6,488 bases of DNA from Thermoflexales bacterium (GTDB lineage: Bacteria > Chloroflexota > Anaerolineae > B4-G1 > SLSP01), in NCBI GenBank assembly GCA_007130345.1, contig SLSP01000079.1, positions 1 to 6,488 on the forward strand. The letters run 5' to 3'. Under the pieces are notes generated by a model, which was not told the DNA's origin, did no database searches, and saw nothing but the letters and a program-made list of their open reading frames with translations. The position numbers and the translations under genes were made by a program. This document shows positions 5,181 through 6,488 of the stretch, in pieces; within the stretch, counting starts at the first letter, position 1, and the number at the start of each line of letters is the position of its first letter.

Positions 5181-6458
5181 ATGGAGTTTTTAACGAGTTT
5201 TCTACCCGGTTGGCTGATCGAATGGCTCCAAATCTACGCCGTGCCCTTCTTCAAGGTGCAATTCCGCGCGATGTTGAGAGCCGCGTTTTTGGGCGTGACG
5301 GACACTATTCTGTTTATCACGCTCCCCCTCGGCATCAGCGTCGGCAGTCAGGCTATATGGAGCGAGCGGTATTATTTATCAACCGCCCAACAGATGACCG
5401 TAGAGCAATGGGCCAGCACATCGCAACTCATCGCCTATTTGGAAGATGTGCCCCCTATCGTTCCGTTGGTATTGTGGTATAAAGAGCAGGGATTGCAGAC
5501 TCGCAATCCGAGCAACTGTGAGGGGATCATGGGTCTCCATACCGCCGTAGCGACTGGCGCATTACCTTGTTTCCCAGAAGGCCCCATCGATGCGTGGGAG
5601 GTGGCCTATCAATTGCGCCTGGGAGCACGCACCTTCAAAGAATTCTGCCCGGACATCCGCTACACGACGACGGATCCCTACACCCTCAAGCGGTGTTATC
5701 TCTATTACAACGCCGGCCCACGCACGCGGATGCACCCCCGCGAGTCGGCTTATGTGATGAACGGATACGACGCGGCCCATCAAAATATGATCCTGACGGA
5801 CATTCACGGGCGACAGTATCGCTTAACCGCCCTGGGGGCCTGGCCGGTGCATCTCGCCATCCAATCCCAACTGGCGCAACGCCGCGATCCCCAAGCCCCG
5901 CCCGCGATCCAGGCTCCGGCTATGCTGGTACAAGAGGCGTGGGATAAACTCTGGCTGCAACGCCAGGCCACCCGACCGAGTGACGTGGTATTGGACACCA
6001 TAGAGAACCCAAGCATGTGCCGGCAGCCGCAAGTCACCGACTGTCTGGTCGTGCCCCACAGCGGCGATCCCGCCCTGCGCCCCAGGCTCAGCCCCTTGCT
6101 CATCCCGCCGAGCCAGGCCGGGCCGCTGACGTGTGGTCTCTTGCCGGGCATCGATCTGGCAACAGCGCAGCCCTCGGCGGTAATAGCGCCGATGCAGGGG
6201 AGCCTGACCCGGTATGCGGACGGTCGCGGCAACCTCTCAGTGCGCATCGAGAACGATGTGTGGATTGTGTGGCTTGCCGGGTTGCGTTCGTATGCGGTCG
6301 CGCCCGGCGTTGTCGAAGCGGGCCAACCCGTCGGCACCATTGGCGGTGCCGACACCCAGACGCCGGCCGTGCGCTACGCGGTATATGATAAAATCAACGC
6401 GGGGTTCGTTGACGCGCTCAGTTTCATACCGGCAGCGGTGTGTCCGCCGTCCGGCTAG
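5181..6458 (+). CDS. Membrane-anchored lytic-transglycosylase-like protein with degenerate M23/LytM C-terminal domain
   Basis: A 425-residue protein. A hydrophobic N-terminus (about 4-24, amphipathic) and a likely membrane helix (about 38-57) anchor it with the rest probably outside the cytoplasm. Residues about 80-200 show lytic transglycosylase (SLT, GH23) landmarks: candidate catalytic E102 (WYKEQG), GIMGLH (115-120, matching GAMGLMQ), and YNAGP (176-180) followed by ESAYVMNGY. A Pro-rich linker (235-315) leads to an M23/LytM-like domain (318-415) recognisable by PGIDLA, VIAPMQGSLTRY and VVEAGQPVGTIGG. There D325 remains, but the first zinc His is L321, the HxH pair is V397/Y399, and the YAHL His is G367, so peptidase activity is unlikely. 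Eight Cys may form disulfides. Role: probably peptidoglycan cleavage or scaffolding for an envelope complex. The ATG lacks a clear SD and there is no in-frame upstream start before the TGA at 5136-5138. It is divergent from the ATPase gene. Confidence 0.75.
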   Translation: MEFLTSFLPGWLIEWLQIYAVPFFKVQFRAMLRAAFLGVTDTILFITLPLGISVGSQAIWSERYYLSTAQQMTVEQWASTSQLIAYLEDVPPIVPLVLWYKEQGLQTRNPSNCEGIMGLHTAVATGALPCFPEGPIDAWEVAYQLRLGARTFKEFCPDIRYTTTDPYTLKRCYLYYNAGPRTRMHPRESAYVMNGYDAAHQNMILTDIHGRQYRLTALGAWPVHLAIQSQLAQRRDPQAPPAIQAPAMLVQEAWDKLWLQRQATRPSDVVLDTIENPSMCRQPQVTDCLVVPHSGDPALRPRLSPLLIPPSQAGPLTCGLLPGIDLATAQPSAVIAPMQGSLTRYADGRGNLSVRIENDVWIVWLAGLRSYAVAPGVVEAGQPVGTIGGADTQTPAVRYAVYDKINAGFVDALSFIPAAVCPPSG

Positions 6459-6488
6459 ATGTAGTAACCAACCAGTTTTATGAGCACG

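Noticed and set aside
5804..6355. 183-codon minus-strand open frame
   Set aside because: It overlaps the SLT/M23-like gene in antisense and has no recognisable family features.
6480..6488. ATG at 6480 as the start of a next gene
   Set aside because: Only three codons are visible and there is no SD upstream, so it cannot be supported from this window.

Overview
The window reads as chromosomal DNA from a GC-rich free-living bacterium. My best guess is a Chloroflexota lineage (Anaerolineae/Caldilineae-like). That guess rests on gene content recalled from this group: a SpoIIIAA/Ycf45-like ATPase with an R3H domain, a stand-alone NrdD-tail-like small ORF, and a long LpxH-like phosphoesterase. No rRNA or other taxonomic marker is present, so the assignment is inference.

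Layout: positions 1-4640 are a compact run of five minus-strand genes, read from right to left. They are an R3H/SpoIIIAA-like P-loop ATPase (3084-4640), a metallophosphoesterase with a large hydrophobic insertion (1480-3006), a MarR-type regulator (967-1467), a nitrilase-superfamily amidohydrolase (119-967), and the first 34 codons of a small ORF carrying an NrdD glycyl-radical-loop-like motif (1-104, running off the left edge). The last three are tightly packed (12 nt gap, 1 nt TGATG overlap, 14 nt gap) and are probably one transcription unit. The ATPase and phosphoesterase are separated by 77 nt, so a separate promoter there cannot be excluded.

Positions 4641-5180 are a 540-bp divergent, AT-rich intergenic region without a convincing protein-coding gene. 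It holds a candidate extended -10 promoter for the minus-strand genes, three candidate sigma70-type promoters for the plus strand, two inverted repeats overlapping promoter elements, a roughly 128-bp MITE-like segment with inverted ends and a GACTC direct repeat on each side, and a possible 11-codon leader ORF just before the plus-strand gene.

Positions 5181-6458 encode a plus-strand, membrane-anchored, 425-residue protein. It joins a lytic-transglycosylase-like (SLT) domain to a C-terminal M23/LytM-like fold whose metal-binding histidines are replaced. It is the most unusual protein here. Together the region suggests an envelope-linked protein divergent from an ATPase of the family related to secretion and sporulation-channel motors, beside a separate MarR-regulated metabolic cassette. 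Any functional link across the divergent promoters is hypothesis only.
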